Assembly: GCA_017634385.1 (NCBI GenBank)
Contig: JAGBNN010000001.1
Location: forward strand, 7,433-71,432
Direction of reading: 5' to 3'
Source: Bacilli bacterium
GTDB taxonomy: Bacteria; Bacillota_I; Bacilli_A; RF39; UBA660
DNA: 64,000 nt
The position numbers and the translations under genes are program-made. Positions 9,456-17,280 of this stretch are shown here, piece by piece. Each line of letters opens with the position of its first letter. The stretch's first letter is position 1. The notes under the pieces were generated by a model, which worked only from the letters and a program-made list of their open reading frames with translations, was not told the DNA's origin and searched no databases.

Positions 9456-11072
9456 CTAATTTAATTTTGAAATTATTAATGGTATTATTTGTTTTTTTCT
9501 AGATACTAATCCATCTATATAATGTGTTTGTTTAATATCTTCTATATTATATGCATCTTCTAATACACTTTTAGCATCCTTAGTAAATAATAAATAAGAA
9601 CCATTTTTTAATATATCTGTTACTAATATTATAGTAAATTTATATCCTTCTTTATTATTTATTTCTTCTAATTTTTCTAAATAAGCATCAAGTTCATCAA
9701 ATATTCTATCTTTATCCAAAGTAAATACTTGACCTACTGCTATCTTACCATCTGTTACTGGGAATATTTTAAAGTCACTCTTTATTATTTCTTCTTTAGT
9801 TAGTCCTTCTAATGAAGTTCCTGCTTTAAACATTTCAAGAGCATACTTTTCATAATCTACGCCTGCGATTAAAGATAAATTTTTAACTGCTTCTTCATCC
9901 ATTGGTGTAGAAGTTGGACTTTGTAAACATAAAGTATCTGAAAGTATTCCAGATAACATTAAACCTGCTATTTCTTTTGGTATTTCTACATGTCCTTCTT
10001 GATACATATAATAAATTATTGTATTAGAAGATCCTACTGTCATATTTCTAAAATTTATAGGCATACTTGTATTTATATTTCCTATTTTATGATGATCTAT
10101 TATTTCTAATATAGTTGCTTCATCTAATCCTAAAACACTTTGTTCTTTTTCTTGGTGATCTACAAGCATTACTTTTTTACTATTTTTCTTTAATATTTCT
10201 GTTAATCTTATTAATCCTAAACATTCACCTTTTTTATTTAAAATTGGATAATTATTATGTTTTAATTTTTTAGTTGCTTCTTTAAAATCAGCATAATAAT
10301 CATTTTCATAAAATACTTTTGAATCATCTTTCTTAACTATTGTTTTTATAGAATTAGATAAACCTATTAATTTAGATGTATTAAATGAATTATTTGCTGT
10401 TCTTATTATATTTACATTATTATCTTTTGCTATTTTTAGATGTTCTTCTTTTATTTCACCAAGACCAGTTATTATAAGTAATTTTATACCACTATTAACT
10501 GCATCTTCTATAATACTATGTCTATCTCCTACTATTAATATATCATCTTTAGTTAAATTAACATTATTTAAAAATGTTGTACTTCTATAAGATGCTACTA
10601 TTATATGTCCTTTTATATCATCATCAAATCTTAATACTTCTTCTCCACTTATAGCATTTAAAATATTTTCATAAGTCGCATCTAATTTTTCAAAATCACC
10701 CATCATAAGTTCTTTAGCTATATCTTTTATTGTTAATATTCCTACATATTTATTATTATCTTTTACAATTGGAGTACCAGTTACTTTGTTTTCATTTAAA
10801 TATTTATATGCATTTAATAAAGAAACATTTTCATCTAAGAATAGACCTTTATGATACTCTATATCCTTTAATTGTAATTTAACATCATTTAAATATTTTG
10901 GTTCTGGTTGATTAAAATAATTAAGTACAAATTTTGTTTCTTTTGATATGTGTCCAAGTACTCTTGCTTCTGTATTTAATCCTTGTTTATTTTTTAAATA
11001 AGATAAACTTATTGCTGCTGTTACTGCATCAGTATCTGGATTTTGATGTCCAAATATATATATTTTGTCCAT
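9456..11072 (-). CDS. ppaC: CBS-domain family II (Mn/Co-dependent) inorganic pyrophosphatase
   Basis: Hydrolyses pyrophosphate to phosphate in the cytoplasm. The DHH phosphoesterase core is split. The N-terminal metal site is FGHQNPDTDAVTAA (residues ~8-21). A regulatory insert (~65-300) holds two CBS motifs with a DRTGG-like domain (IVGDRHSIIEDAVNSG) between them. The DHH motif follows at VDHQEKEQSVLG and EIIDHHKIGN, then the DHHA2 domain with GILSDTLCLQSPTST. Length (538 aa) matches CBS-PPases, which bind AMP, ADP and diadenosine polyphosphates to tune activity. Short gaps separate it from the carboxypeptidase gene upstream on the same strand, so the two may be co-transcribed. Confidence 0.92.
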   Translation of the reverse strand: MDKIYIFGHQNPDTDAVTAAISLSYLKNKQGLNTEARVLGHISKETKFVLNYFNQPEPKYLNDVKLQLKDIEYHKGLFLDENVSLLNAYKYLNENKVTGTPIVKDNNKYVGILTIKDIAKELMMGDFEKLDATYENILNAISGEEVLRFDDDIKGHIIVASYRSTTFLNNVNLTKDDILIVGDRHSIIEDAVNSGIKLLIITGLGEIKEEHLKIAKDNNVNIIRTANNSFNTSKLIGLSNSIKTIVKKDDSKVFYENDYYADFKEATKKLKHNNYPILNKKGECLGLIRLTEILKKNSKKVMLVDHQEKEQSVLGLDEATILEIIDHHKIGNINTSMPINFRNMTVGSSNTIIYYMYQEGHVEIPKEIAGLMLSGILSDTLCLQSPTSTPMDEEAVKNLSLIAGVDYEKYALEMFKAGTSLEGLTKEEIIKSDFKIFPVTDGKIAVGQVFTLDKDRIFDELDAYLEKLEEINNKEGYKFTIILVTDILKNGSYLLFTKDAKSVLEDAYNIEDIKQTHYIDGLVSRKKQIIPLIISKLN

Positions 11073-11085
11073 TTACTTCATCTCC

Positions 11086-12444
11086 TTAGTTATTTTTATA
11101 TTTTGAATCTATTCCTAAATATTCTTCTAAAGTTTTACCACTTTCATATACTTTTTTGGCATTTTCTTTTCCTAAATATCTTATGTGCCATGGTTCATAT
11201 TTATAGCCTGTTATATTTTCTTTTCCTTTTGGATATCTTATTATAAAACCATATTTATAGCAATTTTTATCTATCCATATTGCTTCAGGTGTTCCTTCAA
11301 ATGCAGAACCTATTATATTTAAATCCATTGCATATCCTGATTGATGTTCAGAATGTCCAGGTCTTGCTGAATAAGTATCTGCTTTATCTTTACCATCTTC
11401 TTTAACATAGTTATTATATAATCCTTCTTGTGTTTTATATGATCTATATCCAGATTGAATCCATAGTTTAATATTATCTTTTGCTGCAGCTTCTTTCATT
11501 TCATTAAATGCATTTAATGCATCGTCATTAATCTTACCAGGATCATAATCTTTTGGAAGTGAATATGTTTTATTTACTATTAATATTCCATTTACATAAG
11601 TAATTCCATCTTTAGTTTCTATTTTATTTTCTTCTTCTTTAACTGTTATAGTAGCAGTTGCCTCTATTTTAGAAATAGTATGTTTAATAGTTATTTTATC
11701 TTTTCCTGCCTTTTTACCAACTATTTTATTATTTTCATTTATCATAAATATATCACCTATTTTAGTATATTCATAATCTTTTACAGTTGCTGTTTCTGGT
11801 ATATATTTAACATTTAAATTCGCAACTGAACCTTTATTAATTGTACTATTGCTTACTTTAATATCATTTAATTTTACATAAGTAACAAAATATCTAACAT
11901 AATGTTCATTTGGCTTTATTGTTACAGTATCCTTTACTTTATCAGCCATATATACTTGATTTACCTTATCGTCTTCTTTAACACCATAAATATCAACTAT
12001 ACCATTTTTAGATAAATATTTTGGAAGAGTTATTACTACTTTATTAGATCTTTTTACTAAATCAGTATTTTCAATAAATAATGCTTTTGAATTATTAAAA
12101 TTAGCATATTTCAATCTTTTTGAATATGTCTTTATTTTTAAAGACATATTTCTTTTTACATTTTTACTAGATACATAGGCTTGTGTTTTTTTATCATTTA
12201 TAACAATTGAGACATTATCTGATTTTATTAAATCAAGTGTCTTCTTATATATTTTTAATGTTTTGTATTTTTTATAGACTACTGCATCTTTTGCAGATGA
12301 CTCTACTACATTATTATATATCTTATTATTGTATATAATGTAATTAGTTACTTTTATTATAGTAATAATAAATATTATTATAAATAAAACTGTGAAGACT
12401 CTATTCCATCTTATTCTTCCTTTTCTTTTTCTTCTTCTTTTCAT
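11086..12444 (-). CDS. membrane-anchored D-alanyl-D-alanine carboxypeptidase (VanY/M15B) with Ig-like region
   Basis: Trims the terminal D-Ala of peptidoglycan stem peptides outside the cell. The start was placed at 12444, where MKRRRKRKGR follows GGGAAGTGTTTTTT; the upstream in-frame ATG would add 22 hydrophobic residues without a good site. Residues ~10-35 form the single membrane anchor. The middle includes a Big2-like beta domain (NKIVGKKAGKDKITIKHT). The C-terminal M15B domain has GYRSYKTQ, the Zn motif SEHQSGYAMDL (H...D) and EPWHIRY. About 453 aa, longer than a bare VanY domain because of the Ig-like stalk. Confidence 0.9.
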   Translation of the reverse strand: MKRRRKRKGRIRWNRVFTVLFIIIFIITIIKVTNYIIYNNKIYNNVVESSAKDAVVYKKYKTLKIYKKTLDLIKSDNVSIVINDKKTQAYVSSKNVKRNMSLKIKTYSKRLKYANFNNSKALFIENTDLVKRSNKVVITLPKYLSKNGIVDIYGVKEDDKVNQVYMADKVKDTVTIKPNEHYVRYFVTYVKLNDIKVSNSTINKGSVANLNVKYIPETATVKDYEYTKIGDIFMINENNKIVGKKAGKDKITIKHTISKIEATATITVKEEENKIETKDGITYVNGILIVNKTYSLPKDYDPGKINDDALNAFNEMKEAAAKDNIKLWIQSGYRSYKTQEGLYNNYVKEDGKDKADTYSARPGHSEHQSGYAMDLNIIGSAFEGTPEAIWIDKNCYKYGFIIRYPKGKENITGYKYEPWHIRYLGKENAKKVYESGKTLEEYLGIDSKYKNN

Positions 12445-12511
12445 AAAAAACACTTCCCTATTGTTATTTATATTATAACATAAAAAAAGAAAACAAAAAA
12501 TATCATACATG

Positions 12512-12536
12512 AAAAAAGAACTTAAAAAGTTCTTTT
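12512..12536 (-). terminator. terminator of tRNA-Ser
   Basis: Minus-strand hairpin AAAAGAACTT/AAGTTCTTTT, 10 bp downstream of the tRNA-Ser 3' end. Confidence 0.7.
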
Positions 12537-12545
12537 ATTTTTTAA

Positions 12546-12636
12546 TGGCGGAGACAGAGGGATTTGAACCCTCGCGGCAGTTACCCACCCTACACCCTTA
12601 GCAGGGGCGCCTCTTCAGCCTCTTGAGTATGTCTCC
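12546..12636 (-). tRNA. tRNA-Ser(GCT)
   Basis: A 91-nt class II tRNA with encoded CCA. The acceptor GGAGACA pairs with TGTCTCC, the anticodon loop is CTGCTAA (GCT), there is a long variable arm, and the T-arm is GAGGGTTCAAATCCCTC. Confidence 0.95.
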
Positions 12637-12687
12637 ATGACGCAATATAATTTTAACATTTTATATTATATCGGTCAATATATATTT

Positions 12688-13464
12688 TTATTTTTTTACG
12701 TTATCTAACGCATAATTTAATACATAAGAACTATTATTTATACCATACATGTTTATTACACTGTCACCATTTTCTCCAAAAGCTTGTGCTTCCATACCAT
12801 CTACTCGTACTGTATAGAACTTACCATTTATTTCAATAAATTTATCCATTATTTTACACATATCTTCTAACACATCAATATTTGAAACTTTTTCTTTTAA
12901 ATAATGATAATAATTTATTTCTTCTTCTATTTTATTATTTATAGGAAATGGCATTTTAGCAACATTTGCTTGTATACCACTAAATGATGCATTGTAAAAG
13001 CCAAAATTTATTCTTTTAATATTTTTATCTTTTAAACCTTCTAAAGATCTTTTTAACATTTCTAATCTTGCTTTTTCTTTTAAATCTAAGATTAATGTTC
13101 TATATTGTAGAGTTGCTAAATCTTCAAAATAAATACTTGTATCTTCTGTAGATAATGCTACTACTCTTTCTTGTTTATTTTTTGATTTTTCAGGTAATAT
13201 ATTTTTATCGCCTTCTAAAAATGAAATTATCGGTTTTTGTAAATTATACTCTACTATTTTTTTAGTAAATTCTTGAGGATTTGAAGAACTCAATTCAATT
13301 AATTTTTCTTTTTCTTCATCGCTTAAATTAAAACTTTTATTTGGAATATAATAAGACTTTAAATCTGTTCTTATCATAGGTTCGCCTTTTACAACTTTTT
13401 CTTTGCAAGTAACTATTGTTTGTCTACTTGGTCTTAAGCTTTCCTCAGCACTTATACGTTTCAT
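12688..13464 (-). CDS. hypothetical protein
   Basis: No family recognised. The start is MKRISAEESLRPSRQ at 13464, with AAAAGGAG 7 bp ahead; a longer in-frame ATG lies within the ribosome site. The 258-aa product is soluble, with no signal peptide or membrane segment. Its N-terminal ~25 residues are basic. The middle (residues ~125-165) is helical, with a K/R/L-rich segment. The C-terminal part includes GKFYTVRVDGMEAQAFGENG, which looks like a beta-strand pair. It is transcribed toward tRNA-Ser and stands alone. Function unknown. Confidence 0.6.
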   Translation of the reverse strand: MKRISAEESLRPSRQTIVTCKEKVVKGEPMIRTDLKSYYIPNKSFNLSDEEKEKLIELSSSNPQEFTKKIVEYNLQKPIISFLEGDKNILPEKSKNKQERVVALSTEDTSIYFEDLATLQYRTLILDLKEKARLEMLKRSLEGLKDKNIKRINFGFYNASFSGIQANVAKMPFPINNKIEEEINYYHYLKEKVSNIDVLEDMCKIMDKFIEINGKFYTVRVDGMEAQAFGENGDSVINMYGINNSSYVLNYALDNVKK

Positions 13465-13520
13465 AAAAACAACTCCTTTTTGCAATATAATATTATAATA
13501 ACTTTTTTAATTTTTGCAAT

Positions 13521-13547
13521 AAAAAAAGATAAACAGAGTTTATCTTT
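13521..13547 (-). terminator. terminator of the DUF2974-like gene
   Basis: Minus-strand hairpin AAAGATAAAC/GTTTATCTTT with a TTTTTTT tail overlapping the end of the upstream gene. Confidence 0.85.
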
Positions 13548-14622
13548 AAAACCATTTATATTCTTTATTCAAATCTTTTAATACTTTAAAGAAATCATTA
13601 AGCATCTCAATAACAATTGGATCCATATTTTTTGATGATTTTAATATTTTAAATATCAAATTAATATTTTGTTTTAACTGAATTAATGATTGAATATTAT
13701 TTTCCTCTAATATTATAAATACACTATTTACAAATTTTTCTCTTTTTTCATCATCATATTTATCAAGCCATGTTATTACACCTGTATCTAGTATTTCACT
13801 AAACTTACTTAATTTTTCTCTTTTAAAATGATCATATTCTATCTCCCAAGTATTAGCCATATGTGCCATTAAACCTAATCTATTTGAATATATTACTTCA
13901 TTTTTATTTGTATGTCTTAGTAATAATCCTACTATTGAATTTTGAGGAATTATATGTATAAATCTATCTTCTATAGACTTATATTCTTTCGATTCAATTT
14001 GTGCTTTTCTAAGTCCTTGTCCATCATTACTATAAACATTTAATATTCTTCTTTTAATGAAGTTATTACAATACATAGATGCTACTAGTGCTAAATTACC
14101 ACCTTTAGAATGTCCACCTATTATTAATTTCTTTGTTGTAAATAGAAAATTATGATTTATATAATCAATTGCATATGTATGTGCTTCTACTGGAAACTCA
14201 TATGCCATTTTACAATCTTCTTTCCATCCACTTATTAATTGATCTGTTCCTTCAAAAGCTATATAACATAAATTTTTTTTAATTTCAAATGTTATAGCAG
14301 AAAATTGACTTGATTCATTTCCAATATATTTATAATTATATACAAGTACATCTTTAAATCTTGGTACATCTTGCAATTTATCAAGTAAATTAACTGCATC
14401 TTTAGTTGCTAATATATTATATTTATCAGTCTTTTTACTATGATGAGAAAAATACCTAGTAGCAACTTCTTTAATTGTTATTTTATTTTTTTTATTAGTA
14501 GATACTATGTAATTTAAATTAATATACGAAAGAAGTGAGAAAATTACATTATCTACTTCATTAAATGGCTTATCATTAAAACTAAATTCTCCATAGTATT
14601 CTAAATAATTATATATATTCAT
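13546..14622 (-). CDS. DUF2974 (Mbeg1-like) alpha/beta-hydrolase, probable lipase-fold enzyme
   Basis: A 358-aa cytoplasmic protein of the Mbeg1-like/DUF2974 group found in Bacillota. The nucleophile elbow is IIGGHSKGGNLALVASM (GxSxGG, Ser near residue 170). The preceding strand AITFEIKKNLCYIAFEGTD supplies the typical FxGTD of class-3-lipase-like folds. Later, NSIVGLLLRH and MAHMANTWEIEYDHF hold candidate Asp/His residues. The natural substrate of this family is unknown. It starts 4 bp after the CmpB-like membrane protein, so the two genes are probably co-transcribed and the enzyme may act near the membrane. Confidence 0.78.
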   Translation of the reverse strand: MNIYNYLEYYGEFSFNDKPFNEVDNVIFSLLSYINLNYIVSTNKKNKITIKEVATRYFSHHSKKTDKYNILATKDAVNLLDKLQDVPRFKDVLVYNYKYIGNESSQFSAITFEIKKNLCYIAFEGTDQLISGWKEDCKMAYEFPVEAHTYAIDYINHNFLFTTKKLIIGGHSKGGNLALVASMYCNNFIKRRILNVYSNDGQGLRKAQIESKEYKSIEDRFIHIIPQNSIVGLLLRHTNKNEVIYSNRLGLMAHMANTWEIEYDHFKREKLSKFSEILDTGVITWLDKYDDEKREKFVNSVFIILEENNIQSLIQLKQNINLIFKILKSSKNMDPIVIEMLNDFFKVLKDLNKEYKWF

Positions 14623-14626
14623 ATTA

Positions 14627-15316
14627 TTACCTTCTTAATAATTTTTCTGTATAATCATCTAAATATTCTTTTAACTTACCCATTTGTTTAAATGGAAGTA
14701 TAAATGAATATTTTTCCATTGCAGCTTTTTGTGCATCTTTAATATGTATTTTTAATTTTTCATATTTTACTACTATATTATTTTCTTTAGCATATTTTCT
14801 TATTTTGATATATAACTTAGTTGAATAGAATAAATCTATTACTACTACACCTGTAAATATACCAAGTACATACGAAAATAATAAGTTTTGACTGAACCAT
14901 TCTAATGCAAATTCTATATGTGGTGCGATAAAATAATAATATAATGCACCTACTAAAGTCCATACAAATGAAAATAATGGACAAATTATTCCTTTATAGT
15001 TTAACCATCTATCTCTATAATCCCATAATCTTACATGATTTTTAAGAGCTATTTCTCCACCAATTAATTCTAGTAGTGTCATGCATAATCCCATAAGTAA
15101 TATCATTATTATTGGAGAAAATTCATAGTTACCTAAAAAATAATATATTACAGTGACTGAAACTAATCCAAATCCATATATTGGTAAATATGGACCTACT
15201 AAAAATCCTGGATTAATCCACTTTTTATGATATAGTCTTCTAAATATTAATTCTATAATCCATCCAAGTGTACTTCCTATAAAAAATATAAATACAAATT
15301 GTATAAATAAATACAT
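14627..15316 (-). CDS. CmpB-type multi-pass membrane protein (PF06541 family)
   Basis: A 229-aa protein with five or six membrane segments. It carries the family signature near the N-terminus (FFIGSTLGWIIELIFRR, then NPGFLVGPYLPIYGFG) and RLWDYRDRWLNYKGIIC in the middle. The family is labelled 'putative ABC transporter permease', but no ATPase partner is nearby and the label is weak. A second member lies at 29190-29924. It precedes the DUF2974 hydrolase by 4 bp. The C-terminal ~55 residues are basic and cytoplasmic. Confidence 0.8.
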   Translation of the reverse strand: MYLFIQFVFIFFIGSTLGWIIELIFRRLYHKKWINPGFLVGPYLPIYGFGLVSVTVIYYFLGNYEFSPIIMILLMGLCMTLLELIGGEIALKNHVRLWDYRDRWLNYKGIICPLFSFVWTLVGALYYYFIAPHIEFALEWFSQNLLFSYVLGIFTGVVVIDLFYSTKLYIKIRKYAKENNIVVKYEKLKIHIKDAQKAAMEKYSFILPFKQMGKLKEYLDDYTEKLLRR

Positions 15317-15408
15317 ACTATCACCTAATATTAATTATATATTATATAAAATGTAATTTATTCATTTATATTTAAATTTTACATTTTTTTACAAAATATT
15401 TTGATTAT

Positions 15409-15432
15409 CAGCTGTTAGAGCCATTCACGGGT
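15409..15432 (+). other. tRNA-like fragments in inverted orientation
   Basis: Read on the plus strand, CAGCTG-TTAGAG matches the D-arm of the nearby tRNA-Ile (CAGCTGGTTAGAG) and CATTCACGGGT matches the tRNA-Glu variable/T-arm segment exactly (11 nt). Both tRNA genes are on the minus strand. This is probably a decayed tRNA remnant. Confidence 0.4.
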
Positions 15433-15457
15433 AAAAAAAAAGAATCTTTCGATTCTT
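15433..15457 (-). terminator. terminator of tRNA-Ile/tRNA-Glu unit
   Basis: Minus-strand AAGAATCGAAAGATTCTT (GAAA loop) followed by a long T run. Confidence 0.9.
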
Positions 15458-15472
15458 AATTTCTTAATGGTG
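15434..15472 (-). repeat. 39-nt direct repeat, copy 1 (terminator plus tRNA 3' end)
   Basis: Identical over 39 nt to 16568-16606. Each copy comprises a terminator hairpin, a short spacer and the first bases of the downstream-most tRNA. Confidence 0.9.
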
Positions 15473-15544
15473 ACCAGTACGGGATTCGAACCCGTGAATG
15501 CCGCCGTGAAAGGGCGGTGTGTTAAGCCACTTCACCAACTGGCC
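15468..15544 (-). tRNA. tRNA-Glu(TTC)
   Basis: 77 nt with encoded CCA. The acceptor GGCCAGT pairs with ACTGGTC, the anticodon loop is CTTTCAC (TTC), and the T-loop is GGTTCGAATCC. Confidence 0.96.
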
Positions 15545-15558
15545 ATTTCTAAAAAAAA

Positions 15559-15635
15559 TGGTGGACCTAGATGGACTTGAACCATCGACCTCACGCTTAT
15601 CAGGCGTGCACTCTAACCAGCTGAGCTATAGGTCC
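15559..15635 (-). tRNA. tRNA-Ile(GAT)
   Basis: 77 nt with encoded CCA. The acceptor GGACCTA pairs with TAGGTCC, the anticodon is GAT in CTGATAA, and the T-loop is GGTTCAAGTCC. It is followed 14 nt later by tRNA-Glu in the same transcript. Confidence 0.96.
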
Positions 15636-15693
15636 AAAACTCATAACGCTATTTAATTTTACACTACTATTTGCTAAAAATCAATATGTTTTT

Positions 15694-15727
15694 AAAAAAA
15701 AGTAAGAAAATTTACTTTTTTCTTACT
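15694..15727 (-). terminator. terminator of the M23 peptidase gene
   Basis: Minus-strand AGTAAGAAAA/TTTTCTTACT with a TTTTTTT tail, right after the stop codon. Confidence 0.8.
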
Positions 15728-16510
15728 CTAAACATATCTTACTACATTTTTACAAGCATCTGAAACTATTTGTCCAGAATAAACATATAAATATTCTATT
15801 GGATTTACTCTTGAACCATTTTTTGTTAAATCAAAATGAACATGATTACCTCTAGCATTACCTGTATCTCCCATAATTCCTATTTTTTCACCCTTTGATA
15901 CTCTTTGACCAACACTTACATGTGATTTTTCTTTTAAATGCATATATCTACTAACATCACCATTATCATGCCTTATTGCAACATAATTACCTGCATCTTT
16001 TCCATATGAATTAACGGTTACTACTCCATCAAAACATGCATATACTGTTTGATTTGGTCCATAATATTTACTACTCCACCCTAAATCAAGTGCTTTATGT
16101 GATGATGAATAATATTGTGTTATATTAATATAATTAACTGGATATCTATATTTAGTGTTTGATGGTGTGTTATTTAGTTTACTAAATGTTTTTTCTCCAG
16201 CAATTCCATCTACTACAAGATTATTATTTCTTTGAAAAGTTTTTATAGCACTTATAGTAGCATTACCTACTATTCCATCTATTGCTAAATTAAATCCTTT
16301 AGAATTTAATTTACCCTGTAATTGTTTTATTACTTCAATCAACTTATTATTTGTATTTTTTCCATATATGCCATCTACTTTTAATTCTGTAAATCTTTGA
16401 AAATTTTTATATGCTGCTTTTGTCTTAGTTCCTTCAATTCCATCAATACTCCCTTTATAGAAATAATAATATGTTCTTAAATTTAATTGTCTTTGTTTTA
16501 TATTTAACAT
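15728..16510 (-). CDS. endolysin-like peptidoglycan endopeptidase (two PG-binding domains + M23)
   Basis: Cleaves peptidoglycan cross-bridges or stem peptides, by family. Residues ~3-50 and ~55-110 are two PG_binding_1 repeats (GSIDGIEGTKTKAAYKNFQ; FNLAIDGIVGNATISAIKTFQ). Residues ~120-245 are an M23 LytM domain with the Zn ligands HKALDLGW (H..D) and HVHF, and GIMGDTGNARGNHVHF around the site. There is no signal peptide or membrane segment. The enzyme therefore looks like a phage-type endolysin needing a holin or lysis for release, rather than a housekeeping hydrolase. The start has GGAGGTGAAAT ahead of ATG. It lies between two tRNA units that share a 39-nt direct repeat. No other phage genes are visible. 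Confidence 0.88.
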   Translation of the reverse strand: MLNIKQRQLNLRTYYYFYKGSIDGIEGTKTKAAYKNFQRFTELKVDGIYGKNTNNKLIEVIKQLQGKLNSKGFNLAIDGIVGNATISAIKTFQRNNNLVVDGIAGEKTFSKLNNTPSNTKYRYPVNYINITQYYSSSHKALDLGWSSKYYGPNQTVYACFDGVVTVNSYGKDAGNYVAIRHDNGDVSRYMHLKEKSHVSVGQRVSKGEKIGIMGDTGNARGNHVHFDLTKNGSRVNPIEYLYVYSGQIVSDACKNVVRYV

Positions 16511-16567
16511 ATTTCACCTCCAATTTATATTATGAAGGTAATGTTTTATTGCATATTATTTAAAACT

Positions 16568-16591
16568 AAAAAAAAGAATCTTTCGATTCTT
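16568..16591 (-). terminator. terminator of tRNA-Lys
   Basis: Minus-strand AAGAATCGAAAGATTCTT with a T run, identical to the tRNA-Glu terminator. Confidence 0.9.
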
Positions 16592-16606
16592 AATTTCTTA
16601 ATGGTG
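16568..16606 (-). repeat. 39-nt direct repeat, copy 2
   Basis: Exact copy of 15434-15472 in the same orientation. The two copies bracket about 1.1 kb holding tRNA-Glu, tRNA-Ile and the endolysin-like gene. Confidence 0.9.
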
Positions 16607-16677
16607 TCCCCTTAGGGATTCGAACCCTAGACCCACTGATTAAGAGTCAGTTGCTCTACCAACTGAGCTAAGGAGAC
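16602..16677 (-). tRNA. tRNA-Lys(CTT)
   Basis: 76 nt with encoded CCA. The acceptor GTCTCCT pairs with AGGGGAC, the anticodon loop is CTCTTAA (CTT), and the T-loop is GGTTCGAATCC. Confidence 0.95.
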
Positions 16678-16776
16678 ATTCGACTATTTAATTATAAAAC
16701 ATTTAATTTTTTTTTGCAATATTTTTATCATAATTAAAGTAAATATGTTATTATTATATAAATTAGGAGGGTTTCT

Positions 16777-17253
16777 ATGAAAATAATTACTAAGAATGTT
16801 GCTTTTATTCAAAAAAAAGATATCGTATATTTATTAAAATCTAGTATAAAAATTCCAGAATTTTTATACTTACGAATGTTATCTGAAGTTGAAGATATAT
16901 CTAATAAATATGAATTTGTAAAATTTAGTGAACGAGACGAAATAAAATTTCTAAAAAATATGGATTGGATTATTGATTATAACGATATCAAAAATTTAAG
17001 TGAAGAGGAAATTATTCAAAGATGTAAAAATACAGCTGAAGAATTAAATTCTATAGCAGATAAATTTAACAATATGAATGATAGAAAAAAAGAAAAAAAT
17101 AAAGATATGATTGAAAGATGTGAATTACTAGACTATAAAATGCATTCTTTAAGAGATGCACTTTGGTTTAAACAAGGACATATAAAAATTGATTTACCTG
17201 AAATTATTGATTATAAAAAATATAAAAAATCTTTAAAAGATATATTCAAATAA
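16777..17253 (+). CDS. hypothetical protein
   Basis: One of the few plus-strand genes; 158 aa, preceded by TAGGAGGGTTTCT. No signal peptide or membrane segment. It is highly charged. Residues ~15-45 look like a mixed alpha/beta start (KKDIVYLLKSSIKIPEFLYL) and residues ~75-130 are helical with K/E/N-rich repeats (NMNDRKKEKNKDMIERCE). No family recognised. It shares a bidirectional terminator with the convergent gene at 17279-18358. Confidence 0.6.
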   Translation: MKIITKNVAFIQKKDIVYLLKSSIKIPEFLYLRMLSEVEDISNKYEFVKFSERDEIKFLKNMDWIIDYNDIKNLSEEEIIQRCKNTAEELNSIADKFNNMNDRKKEKNKDMIERCELLDYKMHSLRDALWFKQGHIKIDLPEIIDYKKYKKSLKDIFK

Positions 17254-17280
17254 AAAAAGTAGATTATTTATCTACTTTTT
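17254..17280. terminator. bidirectional terminator
   Basis: AAAAAGTAGAT...ATCTACTTTTT hairpin between convergent genes, with A and T runs on both sides. It overlaps the stop codon of the minus-strand gene. Confidence 0.85.

Noticed and set aside
14627..15316. ABC transporter permease, as the family name suggests
   Set aside because: No ATPase partner nearby and no ABC-permease coupling motif; the family label is not evidence of transport.
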